Positions 11,336 through 23,743 are shown, numbered from the stretch's first letter. The stretch is DNA of 64,000 bases from Schizochytrium sp. TIO01 (GCA_004764695.1 SMSO01000025.1:5724862-5788861), one strand, 5' to 3'. Numbers and translations: made by a program. The notes: generated by a model from the letters alone, not told the origin.

Positions 11336-13160
11336 GTAACATTCATTACGTACCTGCGTACCTTTCGTTTGCTCGACTGTCTCACTTTTTAACAATCGGT
11401 CGATCAATCAACCAAATTGCTCACCCGGCTTTGCAACCAAATCAACGAAATTAACTACCTACTTACCCTACCACCCACCCACTCCTTCATTCATCTTTTT
11501 AAATTTACTACCTCATTTCCAACATTCATTTCTACTCCTCCATCCTTTCCCATACATTCCGCTGCTTCTAGGTAGTATATAGGAGGTGCATGTGTGTGCT
11601 TTTCACCAAATATGACTTTGGATGAATTCAGAGTAAGTGGTTAGTTAATTAACCTCCACTTCTTCTTTCCTTTCTTCAGGAATCAGGATGTTCAATTAGT
11701 CCTTGACTCGGTTTGCTTTGAATATTTCGCCATGTATAGCTAGCTGGCTAACTTTTCCATGATTTTTTTTTTTTTTTTTTCTCTAAACAGAACTACGAAT
11801 CTCATGAGTAACAACATTGAACGGTAGGCTTGATTCATAAAGCACATATATGCGTGCGTACTTTGAATTAACGAACCTCGAAGGTGGATTCTTGCTCTCG
11901 ATATCGCCACCGCTCCATCATCATCAACAAAAAGAAACTGACTTGAACCATTGCGCAGGCGGATCGTACAAAATTTCAAATCTACCGCTGGTGTATAAAC
12001 AAGTGTAACAATATGGCAATTTCATTATGTTTGCTATCTTCGCGTCATTAACACCTATACAAATGGATAACATGAACAAAAAATAATTCAGTAAAACATC
12101 AAATAGGAAAGGTAGTCGAATTCAACCTCTGTATGCTCACCAACTTGCCCCGCACCGGCTTTTTCCTTTAACAAAATGAAATAAAATGTTCAGTCTGGAC
12201 GTTGTTGCTTCGAGCGAATGCTTTGTGCTGGAAATGAAATACGCTCTCTAAAAATCACTTTATCGCAGATAGTATGCAGGACAAGAATGCAATTGCATGG
12301 TAAATTGCAGTCCTTGTATATACAGCGTTGCTCGATTACAACGAACACGAAACAAGAGATGAGTGCGTGGAAAGGGTCTGGCTCTACTCACAATGATCTG
12401 AAAGTCAAGAGAAAAGCAAAAACTTAAAACGTAACGAAATCGGGCATTAGTACAACATTGTCTGTGTATTTTTAAAAGTTTGTCTAGGAACAAATTTGAG
12501 TGATTTTATTGTTTGCTGGCACCAACAAGCAGAGTTGAAATCTTGCCACTACTGTTTTACATTGCAGCTTTTTGTTCACTTTCCTTTTCGTGGTTTGTAT
12601 ATAATGGCCACGCGATTGAATATAATTAACCAGCCTAAAGGAAAGCGGCAGATCCCAAGTTTGTGCGCGCAAAGGCAATAAACAGCACACGGTCAGATTT
12701 TCCCTAGTATATGTCGTTTTGGCTAATTGATGCGCAGGCACAAGATTCATGAGCTTCACGTGCATGATGTCTGAGCCTCCTAAATTCTTCATTCCCTACC
12801 TAATTGAGGGTTCATAAAATGTGAGTATGCGTCGCTCTTAAGTCCAACAAGCAAGCTATCCTGATATGCCATTCGCTTGCATGCAGAAAACTCTCTTAGA
12901 TACTTGGCCCACTCCCCAGGCCTTGCCTGGCCTGCATGCATGCACCTGCACTAACACTTGTGCGAGCTAAAACCATTCGCAATACCCCTGGCTGCCTACG
13001 ACCATTACATTGGTTGATTAAGTAGCCTTTGAAAATAGTAGGAGCATCAGAACAGTAGTAGCGAATAGTAAGAGTACACGCGAGACGAGGCAGGGCAAGA
13101 TATAACACGGCAAACTGGGAAGCAAGTTGAAGCGAGATAGGGCGTGACGCTTGACGGTAC
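11336..13160. other. gene-free stretch between dapA and the prenyl synthase gene
   Basis: This is the 3' flank of two convergent genes, with a T-rich run at 11762-11780. No frame with a recognisable domain was seen. The remaining short open frames overlap on opposite strands. Confidence 0.5.
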
Positions 13161-14420
13161 TTAAGAGCTGCGGTTGACAATCTTGAGCGCCATGCGAATG
13201 AGGGAGTCACGCGCCGGCGACGGGTGGAGTTGAAGTGCACAGGAGATGGCCTTCTCAACGTACGCAGTTGCAAGTGCACGTGTCTGCACGATGGACTGCG
13301 ATGAGTGCACAGCGGAGGCGGCAATGTCGATGTCCTCCGGGTAAGAGAACTTGCGCTCGATAAGAGGGCGGAGCTCCGGGTGCGACTCCTGTGCAATGAG
13401 CACCGGTGCGGTCGCGAGGCCCTGCTTAAGATCCGCCAGGGCCGGTTTTCCGAGGGTCGCAAGGCTTCCCTCAAAGTCAAGCGCATCATCTATTAATTGG
13501 AATGCGTGTCCACAGCTCTCTCCGTACTGAAACGCAATAAGCTGAAGATCCTTTGGCGCGCCCATGAGCACCGTCGACGCGAGGATGCTGTTTGCCATGA
13601 GGCTGCCGGTTTTGTAGTAGTTTTTGCGGAGGTACATTTCAAATGCCGCATTCCCGCGGAGGTCGGGCTTCATCTGCATGACCTCTCCCTTCACGAGGTG
13701 CTCAATCGACGTACTGATAATTTCCACAACCTCCACGTTACGGAGCCGTGCCAGGCAGATGGAGGCTCTAGCCAGCAAAAAGTCTCCGGCCAGAATCGCG
13801 AGTTTGTTGCCAAACATCGAGTTCACAGACTTCACGCCGCGACGCGTGTCGGCCACATCAATGACATCATCGTGAAGCAGTGAGGCGGTGTGAATCTGCT
13901 CAGTGATGGCTGCCAGGCGTACCTGTTGTGCGTACATGGCAGCGACTTCTTCTGTGGGACGGGCCTGGCCTTGCTCAATGTCCATATGGGCCTGGAGGGC
14001 CTTGGACATGAGCAGCACGAGTGTGGGGCGAACCTTTTTGCCAGCTTCCTGGTTGAAGAAGTACTGGGCGACGGTCTCGAGCACGGGGTGGTCGCTGCCG
14101 AGAAGCTCCTTAATATTGGAGCTGAGGGCGTTGACGTCGTTCTTAACGAGAGCGAACGGGTCGACATCAGCGACGGATTGGAGCAGCGAGGCATCAACAG
14201 AGGTCGCGGAGGCACGTTGGCGAAGAGATTCACAGTCAGTGAAGTCCGGCTGTGGCATCCAGGTTGTGGGCTCGTCCAGGGCAAGGTCGTCGATGACGCT
14301 GTTCATGCTGCGCATGAGCAGATGCTCTTGAAGCGTCGCCAAACCGCGACCCTGCTGCGAGAGCACAGAGCGGCTCCGGGTGACCAGCGGAAGGCCATTA
14401 TTCAAGGCGCGACGCCACAT
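13161..14420 (-). CDS. long-chain polyprenyl diphosphate synthase, COQ1-like
   Basis: 419 codons from the second in-frame ATG. I prefer it because the protein then starts M-W-R-R and runs into an Arg/Ser/Leu-rich, acid-free stretch of about 30 residues, a typical mitochondrial presequence. The trans-prenyltransferase domain shows GKKVRP (127-132), the first Asp-rich motif LLHDDVID (181-188), a conserved GD(F/Y)LLARA, and the second Asp-rich motif QLIDDALD (308-315). These enzymes build the solanesyl/decaprenyl tail of ubiquinone from isopentenyl diphosphate. The length and targeting favour the ubiquinone enzyme over a GGPP synthase. Small residues upstream of the first Asp-rich motif fit a long product, but chain length cannot be fixed from sequence alone. 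Confidence 0.88.
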   Translation of the reverse strand: MWRRALNNGLPLVTRSRSVLSQQGRGLATLQEHLLMRSMNSVIDDLALDEPTTWMPQPDFTDCESLRQRASATSVDASLLQSVADVDPFALVKNDVNALSSNIKELLGSDHPVLETVAQYFFNQEAGKKVRPTLVLLMSKALQAHMDIEQGQARPTEEVAAMYAQQVRLAAITEQIHTASLLHDDVIDVADTRRGVKSVNSMFGNKLAILAGDFLLARASICLARLRNVEVVEIISTSIEHLVKGEVMQMKPDLRGNAAFEMYLRKNYYKTGSLMANSILASTVLMGAPKDLQLIAFQYGESCGHAFQLIDDALDFEGSLATLGKPALADLKQGLATAPVLIAQESHPELRPLIERKFSYPEDIDIAASAVHSSQSIVQTRALATAYVEKAISCALQLHPSPARDSLIRMALKIVNRSS

Positions 14421-15090
14421 TTTAGAAAAAGGGACGGTGCAAGCAGGCCTCCGCGCCTCAGAACGCAATCACAATCCCAGTCTGGGCGTATCGCTCTGTG
14501 CAGCTCCTCGCTTGCTTGCTTGCTTGAATGAAATCCGCTTTGATCAATGATTTGATTGCCTCTTATTACGTAGTAGGTAGTACTGCTACTACTAACTAAC
14601 CTAAACCATAATTGTTTCCTTAATTATTTCCTTGTTCATTCAATCATTCATTCATTCATTTATTCATTTTTGTTATTACTAAATCTGCTAATTATCACCT
14701 GGGCACCTAGTGCTCAGTTACCTGCCTGCCTAGTAGTCCCTCATGATCGATTGTCATTGTTATAGTATTGTCATTCTTTTCTTTTCTTTTCTTTTCTTTT
14801 CTTCTCTCCCTTTTCTGTTCTTTTCTTTTTCATAAATTGATTGATCAGATTGTCAGCATCGCAGTAATTGCAGGGCGTGACGATGGGAACGGCGACGGAG
14901 CGACGCTGCCAAGGCGGTCTTTCTGCTCTTCTTTTCGCCACGATGTCCAGCACCACGAGAGCGGTCACGAAATACCCAGCCCAGTGCCTCGCCAACGACC
15001 GATGGCGGTCGATCGTCGCCTAACTTCAACGCAGCATAGCATCGATCGCAGCATCACCACTGCAATGTTTGTTTACAACTTATACATTAT

Positions 15091-15150
15091 AAACAAACAA
15101 ACAAACAAACAAACAAACAAACAAACAAACAAACAAACAAACAAACAAAC
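15091..15150. repeat. (AAAC)15 tetranucleotide array
   Basis: An uninterrupted AAAC repeat of 60 bp. It is the same motif family as the TTTG array at 43 kb and the repeat before the methyltransferase gene. Confidence 0.95.
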
Positions 15151-15260
15151 AGCTTAAGCTCGTTAGCTATTATTACTTACTTTCTATTCTTTCCATTTCG
15201 CTTTGGAACTAACTAACTCACTCTGATCATGTCGAGCGAAGTAAATGGTGAACGCAATGG

Positions 15261-15299
15261 ATGAATGAATGAATCAATCAATCAATCAATCAATCAATG
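15261..15299. repeat. ATGA/TCAA tetranucleotide array
   Basis: Three ATGA units pass directly into about seven TCAA units. Confidence 0.85.
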
Positions 15300-15645
15300 A
15301 AAGCCATCGATCGCTAAGTTCAACGCAGACCATCTGCGGGTGCGACCGGCACCGGTTCGCAGCGCCTTTGGCATTGTGTATATGTATATATAAATATATA
15401 TACACCCATGTGCTCAGTACGCACGCGCGTCAATGGTGAGCGCTGAGAACAGAAATATCGACGATTTAGTCAAATACGTGCATAACTTACTGCTTCAAGA
15501 GCTCCTTTTCGGCTTTGGGTCTCTCACGGTTTGCGCAGTGCCCACGAACGAACACATCAACAACTGCAGTGAAACTCGGCTTTCGCAAGAATATCCATCG
15601 TCTTCTGAGGTCTGCAATCATCGCAGTGACAAAGCTGCAACGAAT

Positions 15646-15711
15646 TGATGTAATGTGATGTGATGTAATGTGATGTGATGTGATGTGATGTGATGTGATG
15701 TGATGTGATGT
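15646..15711. repeat. TGATG/TAATG pentanucleotide array
   Basis: About thirteen TGATG units, two of them changed to TAATG, over 66 bp. Confidence 0.9.
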
Positions 15712-18700
15712 CCATTCGTGCTGTGTTTGTCCATGCACGATTGAATGAATCAACGAATGAGTGAATGATTGAGTGTATGTATATTCATGCATCCCCACTC
15801 CTTTGGCGTCTTTGAGGGCGGCGATGATCGCGCTGCTGTAATTGACATTCACGGCCGATGAAAAGCCACGAATCGAACCATGTCCGCAGAACAGAAAACT
15901 CCGTCGGCAGCCCCATTTTCCCGCAGACGCCGAGGGAGCGTTGCAGCTCCTGCCAGCGCTGAGAGGCCTCGGCCCAGCTCGCACGCGAGGCAAAGAAACG
16001 GGCAGGCAAGGCAAGCGAAGCGTCGAAGAGGAGGCGAACAACAGCAATTTCAACCCATTCCGCATCAGAACTCTACAAATTTCAACGCAATGAGGACAAT
16101 TACGCGCCGCGCTGCCCTCACAAAACTCGTATCAACTTTGTGGGGCTCTGCAGCGCAGCAAAGCCCCTTCGATAGCCCTGCTCCCATCTCAGACTGAGGC
16201 CTGCTCGAGGCCTGCGAAGGCCTCCAAGGGCTGCTCGAAGCAGGTGCCTGCGAGGGCCTGCGAGGGCCTGAGAGGGTCTACGAGGGCTCGAGAGGGTCTG
16301 GCAATGCCCTGCGCCAGGCCAGACGAGGTTTTCCAGGTCCACGGCCGCGGTTTGCCTGCGCAGTCGATTGTGCGGGGCAAAAGGCGCGAGCAGGGCGAAA
16401 GGCGCTGCCTAAGGCATGATACGAACTTTATAGGGGAGAATGCGGGGAGCGATTAATGAAGGGAAAAGCTGCGAGACAGAAATTCCGAATGTAATGGTGT
16501 TCTTTGTTCTGTGTTCTCTTTTGAGGGTAGGAAGTGCATAGTACCCATAGAACTCTGCCGCGGCTCGCGTTCTTTGTCCTCTTCAAAGGATTATGATAAG
16601 CTCTGTCTTTTATTGTTTTTGTTATTATTATTGTTATTGTTATTTGAAGTCGCGGTACTAAAAGTAAGTAAAATCTTTGGAACAATTTAATTTAATTAAA
16701 AAAAACTAAACAAAAAAAAAACTTGATGATCAATTTTATAATAATATGTTTTTAAAGTTGTCCCGCTTCGTTGTTGGTTTGGGTGTATTTTTATTTTGGA
16801 TTGCGTCTGTCCAAGTCGTTGGAGCTCTTCGCTTGATCGACGAAGAGAAAGGCGTCGAGGCAGCGAAGTAAACAATCACAGATCGATCAAATTAGTTGCC
16901 ATGGTATCTTCTGAGTGCATGATCCCCTTGATCCACATGCTCTGAATTGAGTAATAACTGCGTGCATGATGCAGACGCTGTAAGCATCGTCATCAATCGC
17001 AGAATCTTTATTAAAACAGCCCTCTGCTATCAAGAAAGCAAATAACATGGACCTATTCATCACTTATGCCTAGGGAGGTACTGCGTATTTTTGTTTAAAG
17101 TCTCTTAGGTTATGTACCCAATTCTAACTTGTGATTGTTGTCGAGTATGCTACAGGATTAGGCTATTTCTTTCTTTGAAGATTGTGCCAACTCGCTACAA
17201 ACGACTCTGCGCGAGAGCCCTAACTTTAACCCGCTGCGGAGTGTTAGTACGACACATGGATCAAAAACCCAATGAACGAAACAGAGCAAACAATCCGCGT
17301 TCTTTATCATCAATGATTAATGATTGCAATTCGTCTTTAATTGTACGTACCCTACATACCTAGCGCACATACGCACTATCTATGGTAAACACTAAGTGGG
17401 CACCTGCGTAGTCGCAAATCTCATCGCCATAATAATAATCCCAACTTGCAGCCTTTGCAAAGTGCGCCAAGGTCGTAGATATCAATTACTCAGGTGCGCA
17501 CTATCATGAACTCAAATCGCCAGGACTGGTTCAACGGTTCATGATTAAACAGCACTAGCCGTCCCTCCAATTTGTTGCAAGGACAAACACAATCTCCGAT
17601 AGAGCCATCTTTACATCCATGATGACGACCCAATGTAAATACCATTCTGTGCAATATCCACTAACTTGAAGAATAATATTATATTATGCAGGACTAGTGC
17701 TCCAATGCCTGTCTAGAGGAAATAGTAGAGAGAGGTACCTACTGCACGTTCTTCATCAATCACTGATTCCATCATGGTCGAAGATAGTTGCGAAAGCCAT
17801 GATACTACTTCACGATCCCTCAAGTTCATCGTAGTACCTAGCTAGATAGAGTCTATTGTAGAGCTGCAAATGCAGCGCTGCCCAAAGAAAGCCGTGGGTG
17901 GCTCTAAGTAAAAGATAAGTGGAGATGTTCACAATAGTGTTCACAATAGGACGGACGGCTCTCAGAGCTCGCCAAGTTGGCTGCAGATCATGACCAGGCA
18001 AAGTCGCCAGCAAATCCATAACTGCAGTTCGCTGCAAGATAAAAACACCTCTTGGTGTCACAGCACTGCGCTTGCAGGAGCACGGTGCTGCAGCCATGGA
18101 GGCCTCTTGAGCTCACCTGAGCTGTATAGCCTTAGTCACGCTGTGATGAACTTAAGCATCAAGAAGCAGAGCTGAGCTTTCAGCTAGAGTCTGAAAGGCT
18201 TCGAGATACCCTATTCCTCTATCCATGTACAGGATGGAGTATGGAAGCCAAAGGCCATTCGTGCTGAAGAGATAAGAAAGCGCTTGTGCTTTCTCTCTAG
18301 ATCAGCTACACGAAAGGGTCAATGCGCTGGAGGGATTTCCTCGAAAAGACAATGCTCTTGATTGAATGATTTGTATCTCCTTACTCTAAGTGTAAGTACA
18401 GCATGAAATAGACAGGCTCGCTTGGTTGATTGGTAGGTCGAAAGAATACAGAAGCAAAAGTTAGACGGGCATGGTAGTTGTAAAAAAAAAAGTGTCGTTT
18501 GTATAGGGCAATGATCGAAAAAACAGCTCCCTCTTCTGATGGCTCGCTTTCAGAGTTCAGTGAAGAAAAACATTCACTCCGGAAATATGAATGTCTGAGC
18601 TCTCTACTCCGATAACTTTAGAAAACAACACCAAGCCTATGAATAACAACCTGCTCGTGTTTGGCCGCCTCATCGTGTAGCATGCCGTAGTGTACGATGA

Positions 18701-19912
18701 CTTGTTTTATAGTTCATCATTAACTGACCTCATTGGTTTCGTCCACGTTCTAATCATTGCAGACATAAGTGACTTGTGGAGGATAGTCAAGGTATAACAT
18801 TCACCCTTGGTCAGACAGACGGTAGCCCATCGTCCTACTACGAGCTTCTTAAATCTCTCTCAAGTACCTTTAACAATTCTTGATCGATGAGATAAGATCA
18901 CGTGACAGATCTGGATGGGGTCTGTCCATCACATGATCCCTTTGTCAAACTCACATCTACAAGACGTAGATAACAGGGGAATGAAGATGTAGGATTAGAA
19001 CCGCATCTCTCGAGTGCGGTCTCAATGTTGGTGCGGTCCCCCGCTTCCTGGCCAGAAAGTAGTTTTTTGTTGTTTTAATTTTTTTTAATAAATTGTTCAA
19101 GTCAACTTTTCTCTTCTTTTCACAATCATCAGCCTGTTGTAAAATCTCATCTTTCGCTAGACTTTTCTTACTCCGAACCGGTTGGTTAAACTTTGGTGTT
19201 TTGTGATGGAAAGCTAGCTCTTGATTGAGTGAGTGTTAATAATTATAAAAACGAGTGCTTAGGCAAGAATAGACAAACAGTTTTTTTTTTTTAATGGAGA
19301 AGCAAAGATACATCAGTAAGCCCAGGTATATAGCACAACTCTTTCAATGATTGGCCAAAGGACAATATGCTGTACTTGAGTGAAATATAAATCCATTGCA
19401 TCAGACCTCATGACTATGTAGAGGCATTCTTCGGCGTTAAGGGTTTTCTTTGCCAATGAACCAATCATTCCAAAACTAAGAACGCAAGGACATGCCAAAA
19501 GTATTTCCAGTGCTAGCAAGAATTTCGTTGCTCCTCTATTCGGCATAGACCATGGTGGAATGCGAAGTGAAAAGTTAAGTTGTTAAAATGATGGTTAAGC
19601 GAAGGAGAATGTTGACTATACTCGAGCTCTTTAATGAACCTGCGTCAGAGCTAAGCTGGTAGAACCTTTCAAGTATTGCAACTCAGAAATCAAGACAGCA
19701 CAACTAAATCACTTAGCATCCATATAGTTAAGAAGGACTGGAGTAGCGAACAAGTAACAAACTAGGAAATTCATTTGCAGATTTTGCGACTAGTTCTGCA
19801 GAATGCCACTCCTTTTCAATCGATAACCAGAGATTGCACAGCAAGGACCTATAGGCGTATCAAGGTCGTGGGCATGTACTTTAAAAGAAAGAAAAACTCT
19901 CAACTCTGTGTC

Positions 19913-20179
19913 TTAGCGCTTGATCTTGAAGGTGGACACTCTTGCAACATTTTCACTTGCAAACTCTTCGATGCGAAGAGTTCCTCTCCGTAATAAGAAT
20001 TCAATCGTTCTGAAGTCTTTGCGGTCCACATCCATTGCATCCTCTCTGAATTTGTTCTTGACAGTCTCAAAGTTCTTGCGCGATCCCGGCGTGTCCTTGG
20101 ACCGCGCCACCTTAAGTGCCTTGCGATACAACTTTAGCACATCCTTCTGCAGGCCGGAGTGTCTGATAATCTTATCCAT
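19913..20179 (-). CDS. LYR-motif protein, SDHAF1-like succinate dehydrogenase assembly factor
   Basis: 88 codons from the first ATG (the frame is open three codons further, but without an ATG). The Leu-Tyr-Arg motif is at residues 17-19, within LQKDVLKLYRKALKVA. A basic helical region follows, and then IEFLLRRG near residue 60, which matches the IEYLYRRG element of SDHAF1. SDHAF1 proteins help insert iron-sulfur clusters into the SDHB subunit of mitochondrial complex II and bind the Fe-S transfer machinery through the LYR tripeptide. The size fits (about 80-115 residues). Other LYR proteins of complex I or III are possible, but the spacing from LYR to the RRG element favours SDHAF1. Confidence 0.75.
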   Translation of the reverse strand: MDKIIRHSGLQKDVLKLYRKALKVARSKDTPGSRKNFETVKNKFREDAMDVDRKDFRTIEFLLRRGTLRIEEFASENVARVSTFKIKR

Positions 20180-20698
20180 CTTTGTCAACTACGCCACCCA
20201 AATAAGCGAGCTAGCTCCTCTGAGCTCCACGCCCTGCAAACGACAATGCCCCAGTCGTCTCCCCGGTGAATTAAGCAAATGAGTCGCGAAGTTGACGCTT
20301 TGCTTCACCAATTGCAAAATCCCTCATACTGTGAAATCTGCCATCGACTATCCTCCCTTAATGTCTCTTTCTTTCGCGGATGTCTATCGATTTACTCTTA
20401 AGTAGCAGTAGGTAGTCATAGATAGAATAGGGGCAACTTGAAAATAGGTAAATAGTTTACTCTTGGAGGGACAATAGGAAAAATATTATCGCGTCCCAGC
20501 TCCAGCTCAGTTCCCGATCTTGATTCCGCCAGGTCTCGAGCCGTTGCCGGAGGCGGCAACCTGCTCACCAGCCGTGGCCAGCAAACTGAGAACAAGGACC
20601 TCGCTAGTGTCCTGTACCGCAGAGCTCGAATACCACCCGAGCATCGAATAGTACCTACGGCCTGGGTCTGGACCTCAGGGAAGGGGAATTTTTCTTGG
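20180..20698. other. divergent promoter region (LYR gene / F-box gene)
   Basis: This lies between two divergent genes and probably contains both promoters. No other gene was seen. Confidence 0.5.
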
Positions 20699-20707
20699 TA
20701 TATAATA
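20699..20707 (+). promoter_or_regulatory. TATA-like box of the F-box gene
   Basis: The sequence TATATAATA ends 50 bp before the F-box start codon, a plausible position for a TATA element with a very short 5' leader. Confidence 0.5.
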
Positions 20708-20757
20708 AGGAGACTTTGAAAGCCCTGGTGTAAACAAATTAGTCTTGGCGCAAATCG

Positions 20758-21706
20758 ATGGCTGCACGGAAGCGAGGTCGAATGGGACTTGATGTTTATA
20801 AAGAAATGATATTTGGGAACATCCCGCCATGCGTGAGGCTTGAAGTCTGGACTTTCCTAGACGCTGAGGATCTCATCAGGTACGTGCATTATGCGAAATG
20901 CCCATGCTTGCCAGGGTTTCAATGTTATCGTGTACGCATGTATGAACATTTAGAGACTTTGATTACAAAAACAATCGACGTAGAAGAGTTGTCTTATCGT
21001 GTGTATTTCCAATATATTTTACTAAAAACGCTTGCTGATTAAGGTGAATGAGCTAACGGTTTCTCTTGATACTTTGGCTCTTCGAATTTTCGTATGTAGG
21101 CTCGGGCTTACGTGTAGATCGGTGTTTAAGGAAACTATCGGATCAGAGTACCTATGGGTGCAGCGTTGCCGAGAACTTTGGGCCGACAAAGCTTATGTAC
21201 CGAAGCAACTCCAAATGCATCCGAGCTTAGAGAGCTATTTCCACTCGAAACGCGCAGCGAACGATGCATCAGTTGAAACTCTTGAGAAGCTCCTACCGCA
21301 GGCGTGTTTTCATATGCGAATGGGAGCTGGAACAATGATGCTGTTTGGCTTCGAAGATGCAACAGGTAGAAAAGTACCAATGTTTCGCAGGTTCGCAGAA
21401 GGCGGTAAGTATGTACGATATCCTGACCAAGATGATGTACGGCGCAATCCGTATTCCCTTTCACCTGTCAAGGATCCGGTCGAGCGTCATGAGGAACTGC
21501 ATGGTCCACTCTTGCCTGGCCACGCGCTGGTCTGGAGCATCAATTACCAACACAATGGTATTAATCTGGCAAACCTTCCACCATTGCGCATATCCCGGCG
21601 CGCCGATAACTGGGCCTGGCGTCTCGAGAATGAATTTCTTGTGTACGAAACTTGCTCCAGGCTCACGTTGGAGGATCAAACACGCTTGGATCCATCTGAA
21701 CTCTAA
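20758..21706 (+). CDS. F-box protein, two exons
   Basis: Two exons: 20758-20879 and 21100-21706, giving 242 residues. The 220-bp intron (20880-21099) starts GTACGT and ends in TAG. It splits an Arg codon (AG|G), and the frame is kept exactly. Splicing rebuilds one F-box over about residues 19-62: I-P-P...W-x-F-L...D-L-I-R from exon 1, then L-G-L-T-C-R-S and Y-L-W-V-Q-R-C from exon 2. Neither half alone would be a domain, which is strong support for the intron. F-box proteins bind SKP1 in SCF ubiquitin ligases and choose substrates through the rest of the chain. Here the C-terminal 180 residues match no repeat class I recognise, so the substrate is unknown. Confidence 0.8.
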
Positions 21707-22399
21707 TAAAAGAAGGAGCTTTTTGGCAGAGAAGCTTTCATTGCGCAGCGAGCTCCAGCTCGCGCTCCACGTACTGCTACTCTGTAAGAATAAAGGGGTG
21801 TTTTGGCATACTTCATAAGTAGACCTTTGCGAACAACTTTCTGCTAGACTTTGCAATTTGCCTCATAGGTATAGAGCCCCTTTACTGTATGCATGTAAAA
21901 ATAAGCCCAAGAATAAGTAAACTTGCCTCGAAATTGCTTTTTCCTCTTTACTATACCTACTAACCTTCTGCATTGTAGATACTGCTCTCATCAGGCCCAA
22001 CTGTTTCTGGCCATTGTGTCCAAGCCTGTTCTAAAGTCCATTTACGGTAACCAATCTGTGAAGACTTTGCCGCTCTCAACATTAAATGTGAGACATTACG
22101 TAGGTACATAATGAATAATCAACTTTTCATCCTTCCAGGTATAATAAATATGGGTAGCCAAGCCACATAGTAGTCGGTACATAGGTGCCTACTATCGCTA
22201 GAGTGCCTCCAACGAGCGCGATAAGAAACAAACGACCTACGAGTAGAACAACTCTCCCCCACAATAGGTGCTGGTCTCGAAGGGCAATCTCCAAACGTCT
22301 ATTGCTGCAAGAGACACAACTGCGATTCACGTCTTAAAGGGTTCTTCTCAGTTGCAAATTGAGGGAGTTGTTTAAAGTTGGAAAAGCACAAGAGCGCGC
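21707..22399. other. intergenic spacer before the UBX gene
   Basis: A tandem head-to-tail spacer of 693 bp. It presumably carries the 3' end of the F-box transcript and the promoter of the UBX gene. No gene was seen. Confidence 0.5.
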
Positions 22400-23743
22400 A
22401 TGAGCTCCTCCTCCTCCTCCTCCTCGTCTTCTTCGACGACAAAGCACCGCAACGGCGAATGCGTCGTGGACTTAGTGGAAGACGACAGTTCGCGAGGAGG
22501 CGAAAACCCCCTCCCATCACCCTCTCCATCATCTTCGTCCATGCGCCGGAGCAGAGGTAGAGATAATAACAACGCCATGAGCCTCGATGGGAGCGACAAT
22601 AAGAGCAATAACATTACTCATGCAGGCTCCAAAAACAGTAAATCTGGAAAATCGAAACGCAGAACCAAATCATCCTTGCGGAACGACGGTGAGAGCTACG
22701 ATGGAGAAGTTGACAATCGACGACGTCGAAGGCAAAGGTCTGACGAAGACTTCGCGCAGGAGCAGGTGGAGCCTTCAAGGAAAAGAGCTCGTCGACAGGT
22801 TTTGCGTCGTGGCCGCGATCAACATGGGAAACGTGCAACCAATAGAAATTATGCCGAAAAAGACTTTATAGTTGACGATGAGGATGACGAAGACTACGTC
22901 GATGATGGTTTTCAACATGTTGGCGGAAGTATCTTGGAGGCAGCAGCTGCTGCTGCGAACATGTCATTTTCGAGGCGCCCGGGGTTCGCAGGTTTTCATC
23001 CAATCCAGCATGCTCAGCAAAACAACGAAGATGCTTTTGAAGCGGATCTTCAAAAGGCGATCCAGGCGTCTAAATCTCTGGAAGCGCAAAAGCTCAAACA
23101 GCAGCAGGATATTGCTTTTGAGCAGTCTTTGGCTGAAGATCAGGCCAAAGAACGGGAGAAGCGGGAACGTGAAGAGACCGAACGTCGAAATTTACAGAAT
23201 AAAGAAGAAATGAAACGTAGGAAACTTCAGGAAAAGGAAGCTTTGAAGGCCAAGCGCCTAGAAATGCTTCGTTCTTGGGAAGAAAATATGAACCCTGAAC
23301 CTCCTGCCGACAGTGCGGATACCGTCCATATTGCTTTACTGGTACCGGCAGGGCGCTTTCGTCGTAGGTTTCACAAACAAGAGACACTTCTTGATCTCAT
23401 GCGCTGGGTTGCAGTCACAGACCCACGCTGCAAGCTATCTCGTGGCTTTGAGATCGTTGTGCCACCTAATCTGCGTTTCTCTTCGGATTTAGATGAAAAT
23501 GAGATGCGGGCGCATACAATGGAGTCTCTCAATTTGCGCCGAGATAGTATTCGTGTGACGGTGGACGAAGACGACGAAGAAGAAGAAGAAGAAGAAGAAA
23601 ATCGAGAACAAGCAAGTGCATCCGGAGGCGCAACATCCTCCAACTCGGTCTCTGGTCATGCTGGACCTTCAAACACAATGGCAGGATCAAGAGCTGTAAG
23701 TATTGAAGATGACGACGACGACGATGTGCAGGAGGTTTTTTAA
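22400..23743 (+). CDS. UBX-domain protein with ubiquitin-interacting-type helices
   Basis: 447 codons. The order is: an N-terminal Ser run (from a TCC/TCG repeat), a long charged disordered region with basic clusters such as RRRRRQR, an acidic patch (IVDDEDDEDYVDDG), a helix with UIM-like spacing (EADLQKAIQASKS, near 212-224) and a second similar one (FEQSLAEDQ). A Glu/Lys/Arg-rich coiled coil follows (about 245-290), then a UBX beta-grasp domain (about 307-395) with the R-x-R-R-F-x-x-x-x-T-L-x-D-L core, and an acidic tail. UBX domains bind p97/CDC48. The plan resembles FAF1/FAF2 without the UAS domain or membrane hairpin. A role in p97-dependent handling of ubiquitinated proteins, probably nuclear, is inferred. 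Confidence 0.75.
   Translation: MSSSSSSSSSSSTTKHRNGECVVDLVEDDSSRGGENPLPSPSPSSSSMRRSRGRDNNNAMSLDGSDNKSNNITHAGSKNSKSGKSKRRTKSSLRNDGESYDGEVDNRRRRRQRSDEDFAQEQVEPSRKRARRQVLRRGRDQHGKRATNRNYAEKDFIVDDEDDEDYVDDGFQHVGGSILEAAAAAANMSFSRRPGFAGFHPIQHAQQNNEDAFEADLQKAIQASKSLEAQKLKQQQDIAFEQSLAEDQAKEREKREREETERRNLQNKEEMKRRKLQEKEALKAKRLEMLRSWEENMNPEPPADSADTVHIALLVPAGRFRRRFHKQETLLDLMRWVAVTDPRCKLSRGFEIVVPPNLRFSSDLDENEMRAHTMESLNLRRDSIRVTVDEDDEEEEEEEENREQASASGGATSSNSVSGHAGPSNTMAGSRAVSIEDDDDDDVQEVF

Larger units (their letters stand above)
14421..19912. other. long gene-free stretch rich in simple repeats
   Basis: About 5.5 kb without a supported gene. Besides the arrays listed separately it holds TTTTC repeats (14774-14803), an AT/TATA tract (15365-15405) and a degenerate GC-rich GCCTGCGAGG-type tandem (about 16196-16310). 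Open frames here (up to about 190 codons) follow the repeats and show no domain. Confidence 0.4.

Noticed and set aside
13890-14531. Plus-strand frame of 213 codons over the prenyl synthase
   Set aside because: Antisense shadow; the sense frame has both Asp-rich motifs.
18980-19050. tRNA-like stretch with a B-box-like GGTTCTAATCC on the minus strand and a 6-bp hairpin
   Set aside because: The T stem does not pair and no acceptor stem or A box can be placed.
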